Shown here piece by piece: positions 1 to 7,302 of a stretch of 10,223 bases of DNA. The notes below the pieces were generated by a model. It was not told where the DNA came from, did no database searches, and saw nothing but the letters and a program-made list of their open reading frames with translations. Each line of letters opens with the position of its first letter. Positions within the stretch are counted from its first letter, which is position 1. Source of the DNA: DASRRB01 sp036732755 (GTDB lineage: Bacteria; Planctomycetota; B15-G4; SIAN01). The DNA lies in NCBI GenBank assembly GCA_036732755.1, contig DAINBU010000158.1, positions 1-10,223 on the forward strand, given 5' to 3'. Position numbers and translations under genes: made by a program.

Positions 1-2705
1 GTGGGCTCAGGCTTGCGATCGCGATCGACCAGAAGGCGGGCGCCCGCAACTCGCGCAGCACCGTCGCGACCTCGACCGAGATCTACGACCACTTCCGCCT
101 GCTCTGGGCGCGCGCCGGCACGCCGCACTGCCCGCGCTGCGGCAAGGAGGTCCGGCCGGCGTCGGCGAGCTTCGCGGCCGGCGACCTCGTCGCACGCGCC
201 GACGGGAAGAAGGCGGTCCTGGTCGCGCCGCTCTACCGGCGCGAGAGCGGACGCACGCTGCTGCTCGAGAAAGCGGCCGCGCTGCGCGAGGCGGCGACCG
301 CGCTCAAGACCGACGGATTCGTGCGCATCCTGATCGACGGCGAGGAGCGCCGCCTCGACGACGACGCGACCTTCGCGGCCGCAGATGGCGCCAATGTGCG
401 CCGCGTCGACCTCGTGCTCGATCGCGTGCGCGTCGAGGCGGCGAAGCGGTCGCGCCTCGCGGAGGCGATCGAGGAGGGATTCCGGCGCGGCGGCGGCGTG
501 GCCGGCGCGCTGCTCGAGGACGGGACGCGGCTCGAGTGGTCGACGCGGCCGGCCTGCGACGACTGCGGCTGGTACCCGGCCGGCGAGCTCACGCCGCGCC
601 ACTTCAGCTTCAACCACCACTTCGGCGCCTGCCCCGAGTGCCTCGGGCTCGGCCGCATGCGGCGCGTCGTCGAGGAGAAGGTCCTCGTCGACCCGACGCT
701 GCCGCTCTTCGGCGGGGCGCTCCTCTCCGAGTACCCGGGCCGCTACTTCGTCAAGAAGGGCGGCTGGCACCGCAGCATCCTCGAAGCGGCCGCGAAGTCG
801 CTCGGCGCCGACCTCAACAAGCCGTTCAAGGAGCTGACCGCGCGGCAGCGCACCGGGCTCCTGCGCGGCGTCGGCGTGCCCGAGCGCGTGAACACCACGC
901 TCAAGACCGCCAACGCGGTCAAGTCGCGCGAGTACACCTTCAACGCGCGCTTCCGCGGCATCTTCGGCGAGATCGAGCACTGGGTGCGCGAGGCCGAGCA
1001 GGGCAAGTGGTGGGTCGACAAGCTGCTCGTGCTCACCGAGGAGGGCGTCTGCCCGAGCTGCCAGGGCGGCCGCCTCACCGCCGAGTCGCTCGCCGTGACG
1101 GTCGGCGGCAGGAACGTCCGCGACGTCACGCGCATAACCGTCGAGAAGTCGCTCGCCTTCTTCGGCGGGCTCGAGCTCGCGCCCGACCCAGCGAAGATCG
1201 CGGCGCAGCCGCTGCACGAGATCCGCGGGCGGCTCAAGTTCCTGCGCGACGTCGGGCTCGAGTACCTCACGCTCGACCGCCCGGCCGGGACGCTCTCCGG
1301 CGGCGAGGCGCAGCGCATCCGGCTCGCGACGCAGCTCGGCAGCGGGCTGGTCGGCTGCATGTACGTGCTCGACGAGCCGTCGATCGGCTTGCATCCCCGC
1401 GACACCAAGCGCCTGATCGACACGCTCTTCGGGCTGCGCGACCTCGGCAACACGATCGTCGTCGTCGAGCACGACGAGGAGATGATCCGCGCGGCCGACC
1501 ACGTGGTCGACCTCGGGCCGGGCGCCGGCGTGCACGGCGGGCAGGTCATCGCGAGCGGGACGCCGGCGCAGATCGAGCGCGACGCCGCCTCGCTCACCGG
1601 CGCGTTCCTGCGCGGCGAGCGGCGCATCGAGGCGCCCGCCGAGCGGCGCGCCGCCACGTCGCACCTCGTGGTGCGCGGCGCGACGCGCAACAACCTGAAG
1701 GGCATCGACGTCGCCCTCCCGCTCGGGACGTTCACGGCGGTGACCGGCGTGTCGGGCTCGGGCAAGTCGAGCCTCGTGATCGACGTGCTGCAGCCGGCGG
1801 TCGAGGCGGCGCTGCAGGGGAGGCGGCTCTCCGATCCGGGCTGCAAGCGGATCGACGGGCTCGAGCAGGTGCGCCAGCTGGTCGTGATCGACCAGTCGCC
1901 GATCGGGACGACGCCGTCGAGCAACCCGGCGACCTACACGAAGGTGTTCGACCCGATCCGCGAGGTCTTCGCGCAGACGGAGGAGGCGCGCATGAAGGGC
2001 TTCAAGCCCGTGCGCTTCTCCTTCAACCAGGGCGACGGCCGCTGCGAGGCGTGCCAGGGGCGCGGCGCGATCCTGGTCGAGATGCACTTCCTCTCCGACC
2101 TGTGGGTGCCGTGCGAGGCGTGCCACGGCAGCCGCTACGCGCGCGAGACGCTGTCGGTGCGCTGGAAGGACAAGACGATCGCCGACGTCCTCCAGATGGA
2201 GGTCGCGCCGGCGCTCGAGTTCTTCTCGAGCCTGCCCAAGGTCAAGCGGATCCTGCAGGTGCTCGACGACGTCGGGCTCGGGTACCTGAAGCTCGGCCAG
2301 TCGTCGACGACGCTCTCGGGCGGCGAGGCGCAGCGCGTGAAGCTCGCCGCCGAGCTGGCGCGGCCGTCGGTCGGCCGCACGCTCTACCTCCTCGACGAGC
2401 CGACCACCGGGCTCCACTTCGCCGACGTCGAGAAGCTGGTGCGCGTCTTCCACCGCCTGGTCGAGCGCGGCGGGTCGGTGCTGGTGATCGAGCACCACGT
2501 CGACGTGATCCGCAATGCCGACTGGGTGGTCGACCTCGGGCCGGAGGGGGGCGCGGGCGGCGGCTCGCTCGTGGTCGCCGGCACGCCGGAGACGGTCGCG
2601 GCGCACGCGACGTCCCACACCGGCCGCGCGCTCGCGAAGGTCCTCGCCCGCCCCGGCCGCGCGCGCGCGCGCCGCCGCGAGGCGCCGGTCGGAGGCGGGG
2701 CATGA
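1..2705 (+). CDS. uvrA: UvrA excinuclease ABC subunit A, 5'-truncated by the window edge
   Basis: UvrA is the ABC-type ATPase dimer that finds bulky DNA lesions and loads UvrB in nucleotide excision repair. The frame is open from base 3, giving 900 visible residues; numbering here starts at that codon. It begins at the Q-loop (AIAIDQK), so the first Walker A and roughly 85 residues of a single-copy UvrA are missing. Visible in order: a CxxC pair (HCPRCG), a zinc module (four Cys, bases 555-641), a CPSCQGGRL element, ABC signature LSGGEAQR (1293-1316) with Walker B YVLDEPSIGLHPRD, second Walker A GVSGSGKSS (1746-1772), a second zinc module (2043-2123), and the second signature LSGGEAQR (2313-2336) with YLLDEPTTGLHF. 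The C-terminus is Arg-rich (RARARRRE). Oddities: the usual GRTPRSNPATY motif reads GTTPSSNPATY, and the second H-loop reads EHH, not EHN. The stop overlaps the next start (ATGA). UvrA identity is certain; whether it is the second half of a tandem UvrA cannot be seen. Confidence 0.96.
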   Translation, partial: GLRLAIAIDQKAGARNSRSTVATSTEIYDHFRLLWARAGTPHCPRCGKEVRPASASFAAGDLVARADGKKAVLVAPLYRRESGRTLLLEKAAALREAATALKTDGFVRILIDGEERRLDDDATFAAADGANVRRVDLVLDRVRVEAAKRSRLAEAIEEGFRRGGGVAGALLEDGTRLEWSTRPACDDCGWYPAGELTPRHFSFNHHFGACPECLGLGRMRRVVEEKVLVDPTLPLFGGALLSEYPGRYFVKKGGWHRSILEAAAKSLGADLNKPFKELTARQRTGLLRGVGVPERVNTTLKTANAVKSREYTFNARFRGIFGEIEHWVREAEQGKWWVDKLLVLTEEGVCPSCQGGRLTAESLAVTVGGRNVRDVTRITVEKSLAFFGGLELAPDPAKIAAQPLHEIRGRLKFLRDVGLEYLTLDRPAGTLSGGEAQRIRLATQLGSGLVGCMYVLDEPSIGLHPRDTKRLIDTLFGLRDLGNTIVVVEHDEEMIRAADHVVDLGPGAGVHGGQVIASGTPAQIERDAASLTGAFLRGERRIEAPAERRAATSHLVVRGATRNNLKGIDVALPLGTFTAVTGVSGSGKSSLVIDVLQPAVEAALQGRRLSDPGCKRIDGLEQVRQLVVIDQSPIGTTPSSNPATYTKVFDPIREVFAQTEEARMKGFKPVRFSFNQGDGRCEACQGRGAILVEMHFLSDLWVPCEACHGSRYARETLSVRWKDKTIADVLQMEVAPALEFFSSLPKVKRILQVLDDVGLGYLKLGQSSTTLSGGEAQRVKLAAELARPSVGRTLYLLDEPTTGLHFADVEKLVRVFHRLVERGGSVLVIEHHVDVIRNADWVVDLGPEGGAGGGSLVVAGTPETVAAHATSHTGRALAKVLARPGRARARRREAPVGGGA
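2691..2705 (+). promoter_or_regulatory. Shine-Dalgarno and ATGA stop/start overlap between uvrA and the XPB gene
   Basis: GGAGG at 2691-2695 lies 6 bases before ATG 2702, and the uvrA stop TGA (2703-2705) shares bases with that ATG. This fixes the XPB start even though its frame stays open far upstream inside uvrA. It also suggests that ribosomes finishing uvrA can re-initiate on the helicase. Confidence 0.75.
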
Positions 2706-4423
2706 GCGCCGACCGGCCGCTCTGGGTGCAGTCGGACAAGACCGTCCTCTTCGAGGTCGGCCACGCCCTCGCGGCCGAGGTGCAGGACTTCCTGCCGCGC
2801 TTCGCCGAGCTCGAGAAGTCGCCGGAGCGATTCCACACCTACCGCATCACGCCGCTCTCGCTCTGGAACGCGGCGGCGGTCGGCGTGACGGCCGAGCAGG
2901 TGCTCGAGTTCCTGCACCGGATGGGGCGCGAGCCGCCGCCGCCGAACGTCATCCACGACGTGGCCGACGTGCTGCGCCGCTTCGGGCTGCTGCGGCTGGT
3001 GCGGCGCGAAGGGCGGCTCACCCTCGAGTCGTCCGACGCCGCGCTGCTCTCCGACCTCGCGAAGGCGGAGGTACTCGCCGAGTGGCTGGTGGGCCGCGAG
3101 CCGGACGGCGCCTTCGTCCTGACGGAGGAGGCGCGCGGCGACGTGAAGCAGGCGCTCTTGAAGCGCGGCTTCCCGGTCGACGACATGGCCGGCTACACGC
3201 GCGGCGCGCCCTACTCGTTCCAGCTGCGCACCGAGACGCGCGCTGGCCGGCCGTTCCAGGTGCGCTCCTACCAACGCATGTCGGCCGACCTCTTCTACGC
3301 GGGCGGCAGCGAGAAGGGCGGCAGCGGCGTCGTCGTGCTGCCGTGCGGCGCCGGCAAGACGCTCACCGCGATGGCGGTGATGGAGCGGCTGCAGTGCGAG
3401 ACGCTCGTGCTCACCACCAACACGGTGGCGGTGCGGCAGTGGAAGGCGGAGCTCCTCGACAAGAGCACCGTGCCGGCCGAGGACATCGGGGAATACACGG
3501 GAGACCGCAAGGAAATCCGCCCGATCACCGTCTCGACCTACCAGATCCTCACGCACCGGCGCCACAAGGACGTTTCTCCCTTCACCCACTTCGGGCTCTT
3601 CAACGCCAAGGACTGGGGGCTCATCATCTACGACGAGGTGCACCTGCTGCCGGCGCCGGTCTTCCGCGCGAGCGCGAACCTCCAGGCACGCCGCCGGCTC
3701 GGCCTCACCGCGACGCTGGTGCGCGAGGACCACAAGGAGGACGAGGTCTTCAGCCTGATCGGCCCCAAGCGCTTCGACATGCCGTGGAAGGAGCTCGAGC
3801 GCAACGGCTGGATCGCCGAGGCGAACTGCATCGAGGTGCGCGTCCCCTTCCCGCAGGACGAGCGCTGGAGCTACCTCGCGCTGCCGAACCGCGAGATGTT
3901 CCGGGTCGCGAGCGAGAACCCGGCCAAGCTCGAGGCGCTGCAGCGCATTCTCGCCGCGCACCGCGGCGACCACGTGCTCGTGATCGGGCAGTACCTCGAC
4001 CAGATCGAGGTGATGGCGGCGACGATCCAGGCGCCGCTCATCGTGGGCAAGACGCCGACCGTCGAGCGCGAGCGCCTCTACGCCGAATTCAAGGCCGGCC
4101 GCATCCCGGTGCTGGTCGTCTCCAAGGTCGGCAATTTCGCGATCGACCTTCCCGACGCCAACGTCGCCGTGCAGGTGTCGGGGACCTTCGGGTCGCGCCA
4201 GGAGGAGGCGCAGCGGCTCGGCCGCATCCTGCGCCCGAAGAGCAACGGCTCGCCCGCGACTTTCTACAGCCTCGTCTCGAAGGACACGAAAGAGGAGGAG
4301 TGCGCCGAGCGGCGCCAGCGTTACCTGACCGAACGGGGCTACACCTACCGGATCGTGTCGCCCGCCGAATTGCCGAGGGGTGACGGCGCGCTGGCGACCG
4401 GCGCGACGAGGACGCCGGAATGA
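2702..4423 (+). CDS. xpb: XPB/ERCC3-type superfamily 2 DNA repair helicase
   Basis: This 573-residue protein is a bacterial XPB homologue, an ATP-dependent 3'-5' DNA helicase/translocase of the family found in TFIIH and archaeal repair. An N-terminal domain (about residues 9-101, containing HTYRITP) and a damage-recognition-like segment (about 100-185) precede two RecA lobes. Visible motifs are LPCGAGKT (Walker A, K219), YDEVHLLPA (DEVH 311-314), LTATLVRED (335-343, with the XPB-specific RED at 341-343), SGTFGSRQEEAQ and QRLGRILRP (504-512). Every helicase motif is intact, so it should be active. The start is set by a Shine-Dalgarno and ATGA overlap with uvrA. The stop overlaps the next start in the same way. 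From recall, actinobacterial XPB proteins share nearly all these motifs. Coupling to uvrA points to nucleotide excision repair or another damage response. A general helicase role is the alternative. No nuclease such as archaeal Bax1 lies in the visible neighbourhood. Confidence 0.95.
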   Translation: MSADRPLWVQSDKTVLFEVGHALAAEVQDFLPRFAELEKSPERFHTYRITPLSLWNAAAVGVTAEQVLEFLHRMGREPPPPNVIHDVADVLRRFGLLRLVRREGRLTLESSDAALLSDLAKAEVLAEWLVGREPDGAFVLTEEARGDVKQALLKRGFPVDDMAGYTRGAPYSFQLRTETRAGRPFQVRSYQRMSADLFYAGGSEKGGSGVVVLPCGAGKTLTAMAVMERLQCETLVLTTNTVAVRQWKAELLDKSTVPAEDIGEYTGDRKEIRPITVSTYQILTHRRHKDVSPFTHFGLFNAKDWGLIIYDEVHLLPAPVFRASANLQARRRLGLTATLVREDHKEDEVFSLIGPKRFDMPWKELERNGWIAEANCIEVRVPFPQDERWSYLALPNREMFRVASENPAKLEALQRILAAHRGDHVLVIGQYLDQIEVMAATIQAPLIVGKTPTVERERLYAEFKAGRIPVLVVSKVGNFAIDLPDANVAVQVSGTFGSRQEEAQRLGRILRPKSNGSPATFYSLVSKDTKEEECAERRQRYLTERGYTYRIVSPAELPRGDGALATGATRTPE

Positions 4424-6657
4424 CGCGCCTCGAAGAGCTGCTGCGCATCACCAGCCAGGGCGAGCTCCACGAGCTCTACGCCTTCTGGGATGGCGACGGC
4501 TCGCGCCCTCCCGCCGCCGGCGAGCTCGCGGCGGCGCTCGCCGCGCGCATGTCGGACGAGACGCTGGTGCGCCGCCGCCTGCGCTTCCTCTCGCGCAAGC
4601 TGATCGACCTGCTGCGCTTCTTCCTCGGCCGGCGCCAGTTCGAGGCCGACGTCGAGTCGGTCCGCACCGCGCGCAGCTTCGGCTTCATGAGCCCGCACGA
4701 GGTCGAGGCGGCGGTGCGCGCGCTCGTGAAGCGCGGCTTCCTGTTCCCGCGCGTCACGTCCGACTCGGAGCCGCCGCGCTACGTCGTCGCGACCGAGCTC
4801 GGCCATCTGCTGCAGCGCGAGCTCGAGGACCTCGACCTCGAGCTCTCCGCGTCGTTCTCGCTGGCGCGCATGGTCGCCGCGCGCGGCGACGCGGTCGACG
4901 CGGCGGGGCTGGTGAAGCTCGCCGCGCCCGCCGAGGTGGCGCAACGCATCGCGGCGCTGCCCGACGAGGTGCGCGACCTCTTCGAGCGGGCGCTCGCGCC
5001 CGGCGGCGGCGTGCTGCCGCGCGCGCTCGTCGCGCGCGGGACGCTCGACCCGGGCGCGGCGGCGCGCCGCCAGCTGAAGGAGGCGCTGGAGGGCGCGCGG
5101 CTCGGCACGGTGCGCCACCTCGCGCTCGGCGAGTTCGGCATCAACCACTTCGACGAGACGCTGATCGTCTTCGAGGAAGTGCTCGACGCGGAGCTCGATC
5201 GGCGCGCGACCGCGCAGCCGGCGCCGCCGTCGCGCGTGCGTTCGCTCGGCGTCGACCTGCTCTCCGACCTCTCGCTGCTGCTCGAGCGCCTCACGCGCGA
5301 CAAGATCCGCTTCACGCAGGGCGGGCAGGTCTACCGCGCCGCCGCCAAGAAGATCGAGGACGAGCTGATCCTCTGCGCGAAGGGGGAGTTCGACGCGGAG
5401 AAGCTGTTCGGCTGGCTGCTCGAGCTGGCGCAGCAGCGCCACCTGGTCCGCCGCACGCCCGAGCGCACGCTGCAGCTCAGCGCCAAGGGCAAGACGTGGC
5501 CGCGCCTCTCGGTGCAGTTCAAGCTGAAGGAGCTGCTCTCCGGCCTGCTCGAGGACCTCGGCCGGCAGTTCCATCCGCCGCGCCTGCGCAAGCTCGCGCT
5601 CGACCGACTACGCGAGCTCAAGCCGGGCCTCTGGTACGACTTCGGCCTCTTCGTCGGCGCGGTGCGCCAGCGCTACCTCGCGCAGCTCGAGGGGGGCGGC
5701 CTGCGGGAGGCGTACCAGAGCCGCTTCCAGTACTCGCCCGAGGCGCACCTGCGCGACCTGCCGCAGCTCGCGCAGGTGATCGCGCAGTTCGTGGGGGACG
5801 AGCTCCACCTGCTCGGGCTGGTCGACCTCGCGCTCGACCAGGGGCGGCCGGTCGCGCTCTCGGTCACGCCGCTCGCGGTGAAGTCGCTCGGCCTCACCGA
5901 GGCGTGCGAGGCGCTGCAGAAGAGCCGCCTGCTCGTCAACTCCGACTTCGAGATCCTGCTCCTCTCCGAGGGCGACGCCTACGAGCTGATCCAGCGGCTC
6001 GACCGCTTCGCCGAGCGCGTGAACCCGCAGGACGCGCACCGCTTCCGCATCACGCCGCATTCGGTCGAACGCGCGGTCGCGGGCGGCCTCTCCGCGACCG
6101 AGATCCTGGAGACGCTCTCGGCCCATTCGAGCATCGACCTGCCGCAGAACCTCGTCTTCTCGATCCGCGAGTACGCGGACAAGGTCCGCTTCGTCCACGT
6201 GCGGCCGGTGCTGCTGCTCACGGCGCGCCACCGCGAGGTGATCGACCAGCTGCTCAAGCGCGCCGACGTGCGCAAGCTGGTGCAGGAGCGCCTCGGGCCG
6301 CGCGTCCTCGCGCTGGTCGCGGAGGCGACGACGACCGACCTCGCGGCGCTCCTCGAGGCGGAGGGCGTCTACCTCGAGGGCGAGGCGGGGAACGGCGACA
6401 ACGGCGGCAACGGCGCGAACGGTCCGGGCGCCGCGCCGGCGACGGGCAGCGGCAATGGCGCGCCGTCGGCCGCTGCGCCCGCGCCCGAAGCGCCGGCCGC
6501 CGCGCCGGACGACGATGCGGACGACGCGGACGACACGAAGTCCGCGAAACCCGGCGACGAAGACGACGACACGGGCGACGCGGAAGACGCGGACGACGGG
6601 ACGGACGAGAAGGGCGACGGGGCGCGGCGCGACGGCGATGGCAGCCGCGGCGCCTGA
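4420..6657 (+). CDS. Helicase-associated protein with XPB N-terminal-like domain and acidic tail
   Basis: This 745-residue protein has no Walker A or DEXH motif, so it is not itself a helicase. Residues about 50-135 and 165-260 look like helical/winged-helix segments (inferred from pattern only). Residues 506-595 resemble residues 9-101 of the XPB neighbour: both have V-x-SD, RFAE/RFAELE, the identical RITP (543-546 here, 48-51 in XPB), A-x-G-x-x-A-(Q/E)-(V/I)-LE and a following P-x-N. This is the XPB/Ssl2-like N-terminal (helicase-associated) family. In actinobacteria, from recall, similar proteins lie beside XPB. The last 90 residues (655-745) are disordered: a Gly/Asn stretch, an Ala/Pro stretch, then an acidic run (697-733) with 20 Asp/Glu in 37. 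The ATG overlaps the XPB stop (ATGA), with a modest GAGGA 7 bases upstream. The likely role is a partner or regulator of XPB, possibly analogous to TFIIH p52. The family call is firm; the function is inferred. Confidence 0.85.
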   Translation: MTRLEELLRITSQGELHELYAFWDGDGSRPPAAGELAAALAARMSDETLVRRRLRFLSRKLIDLLRFFLGRRQFEADVESVRTARSFGFMSPHEVEAAVRALVKRGFLFPRVTSDSEPPRYVVATELGHLLQRELEDLDLELSASFSLARMVAARGDAVDAAGLVKLAAPAEVAQRIAALPDEVRDLFERALAPGGGVLPRALVARGTLDPGAAARRQLKEALEGARLGTVRHLALGEFGINHFDETLIVFEEVLDAELDRRATAQPAPPSRVRSLGVDLLSDLSLLLERLTRDKIRFTQGGQVYRAAAKKIEDELILCAKGEFDAEKLFGWLLELAQQRHLVRRTPERTLQLSAKGKTWPRLSVQFKLKELLSGLLEDLGRQFHPPRLRKLALDRLRELKPGLWYDFGLFVGAVRQRYLAQLEGGGLREAYQSRFQYSPEAHLRDLPQLAQVIAQFVGDELHLLGLVDLALDQGRPVALSVTPLAVKSLGLTEACEALQKSRLLVNSDFEILLLSEGDAYELIQRLDRFAERVNPQDAHRFRITPHSVERAVAGGLSATEILETLSAHSSIDLPQNLVFSIREYADKVRFVHVRPVLLLTARHREVIDQLLKRADVRKLVQERLGPRVLALVAEATTTDLAALLEAEGVYLEGEAGNGDNGGNGANGPGAAPATGSGNGAPSAAAPAPEAPAAAPDDDADDADDTKSAKPGDEDDDTGDAEDADDGTDEKGDGARRDGDGSRGA

Positions 6658-7285
6658 CGCGACGGTCGACCTCTTCGCGATCAGCCCCGGTCGCGGCGAC
6701 GGCGACGAGCTCGCGCGCAAGCTGCCGCTCCTCGCCGAAGGGGGGCTGCGCCGCTTCCTGCTGCGCGAGAAGGAGCTCCCTCCCGAGCGGCGCGGCGCGC
6801 TCGCGCGGCGGCTCGCGCCGCTGTGCCGGGAGCTCGGCGTCGAGCTCTGGATCGCCGAGGACGCGGCGCTCGCGCGGAGCGTCGCCGCGACCGGCGTCCA
6901 CCTCTCGGAGCGGTCGCCCCCGCCCTCACGGATCGCGCGTGAATCCGGCGCAGCGCTCGCGCTCGGCGTCTCCCTGCACGAGGCGCCGTCGCGCGGCGCG
7001 GCCGAGCTCGCGCTCTGTCGCCACGCCTTCCTCGCGCCGGTCTTTTCGACCCCGTCGAAGCCGGCGGAGCGGACGCTCGGTGCCGACGGCTTCGCGTGCC
7101 GCGCCGCCGGCCTCTCCGCGGAGCGCGGCCTCCCGGTCTACGCGCTCGGCGGGATCGGACTCGACCACCTGCCCTTGCTCGCGCGGCGCGGAGTGACGAG
7201 AGTGGCCGCGATCCGCCTCTTCTTCGACGCCGCCGATCCGCGCCGCGCGGTGGAGGCGGCGCGCACGGCGTTGCGGCGCCCGTGA
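6638..7285 (+). CDS. thiE: Thiamine-phosphate synthase / TenI-like TIM-barrel protein, divergent
   Basis: ThiE joins hydroxymethylpyrimidine diphosphate and thiazole phosphate to make thiamine phosphate; TenI relatives are thiazole tautomerases. This 215-residue product shows the family order: LLREKEL (R43-E44-K45), a GVHLSE strand (86-91), GVSLH (110-114), APVFSTPSKP (K141 being the usual loop lysine) and the phosphate-binding ALGGIG (169-174). It is divergent. The IND(R) motif expected after the second strand reads IAED, so the Asn/Asp that bind pyrophosphate and Mg are not clearly kept; it may be TenI-like or have altered activity. ATG 6638 is chosen because residues upstream in this frame are an Arg/Thr-rich shadow of the acidic tail encoded in the other frame. 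The start lies 20 bases inside the preceding gene and has no strong ribosome site. The next gene is thiL, the next enzyme of the pathway, which supports a thiamine role. Sure of the superfamily, less sure whether it is ThiE or TenI. Confidence 0.78.
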   Translation: MAAAAPDATVDLFAISPGRGDGDELARKLPLLAEGGLRRFLLREKELPPERRGALARRLAPLCRELGVELWIAEDAALARSVAATGVHLSERSPPPSRIARESGAALALGVSLHEAPSRGAAELALCRHAFLAPVFSTPSKPAERTLGADGFACRAAGLSAERGLPVYALGGIGLDHLPLLARRGVTRVAAIRLFFDAADPRRAVEAARTALRRP

Positions 7286-7302
7286 AGCGACTCGGGATCA
7301 CG

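Noticed and set aside
2659..2672. Alternating GC run that might form Z-DNA or be a repeat
   Set aside because: It encodes the Arg/Ala-rich UvrA C-terminus, and such short runs are expected by chance at this base composition.
536..2701. In-frame open extension of the XPB gene far upstream within uvrA
   Set aside because: The translation is Arg/Ala/Pro-rich shadow of uvrA in another frame. XPB similarity begins just after ATG 2702, which has its own Shine-Dalgarno.
2384..3973. 529-codon open frame on the minus strand opposite the XPB gene
   Set aside because: It mirrors the codons of a confidently identified gene, is rich in Arg/Ala/Leu/Glu/His and shows no family motif. Long antisense frames are expected at this GC content. 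The same holds for the long minus-strand frames at 4345-5574, 5608-6720, 7138-8406, 8455-9348 and 9219-10046.
6388..6618. Repetitive ggcgac/gacgac-rich stretch as a tandem DNA repeat
   Set aside because: The units are irregular and follow from Gly/Asn and Asp-rich codons of the disordered tail; no fixed period was seen.
6455..6637. N-terminal extension of the ThiE-like protein
   Set aside because: The extra 61 residues are Arg/Thr-rich and arise from reading the acidic-tail codons in a shifted frame. No ThiE or TenI protein has such a segment.
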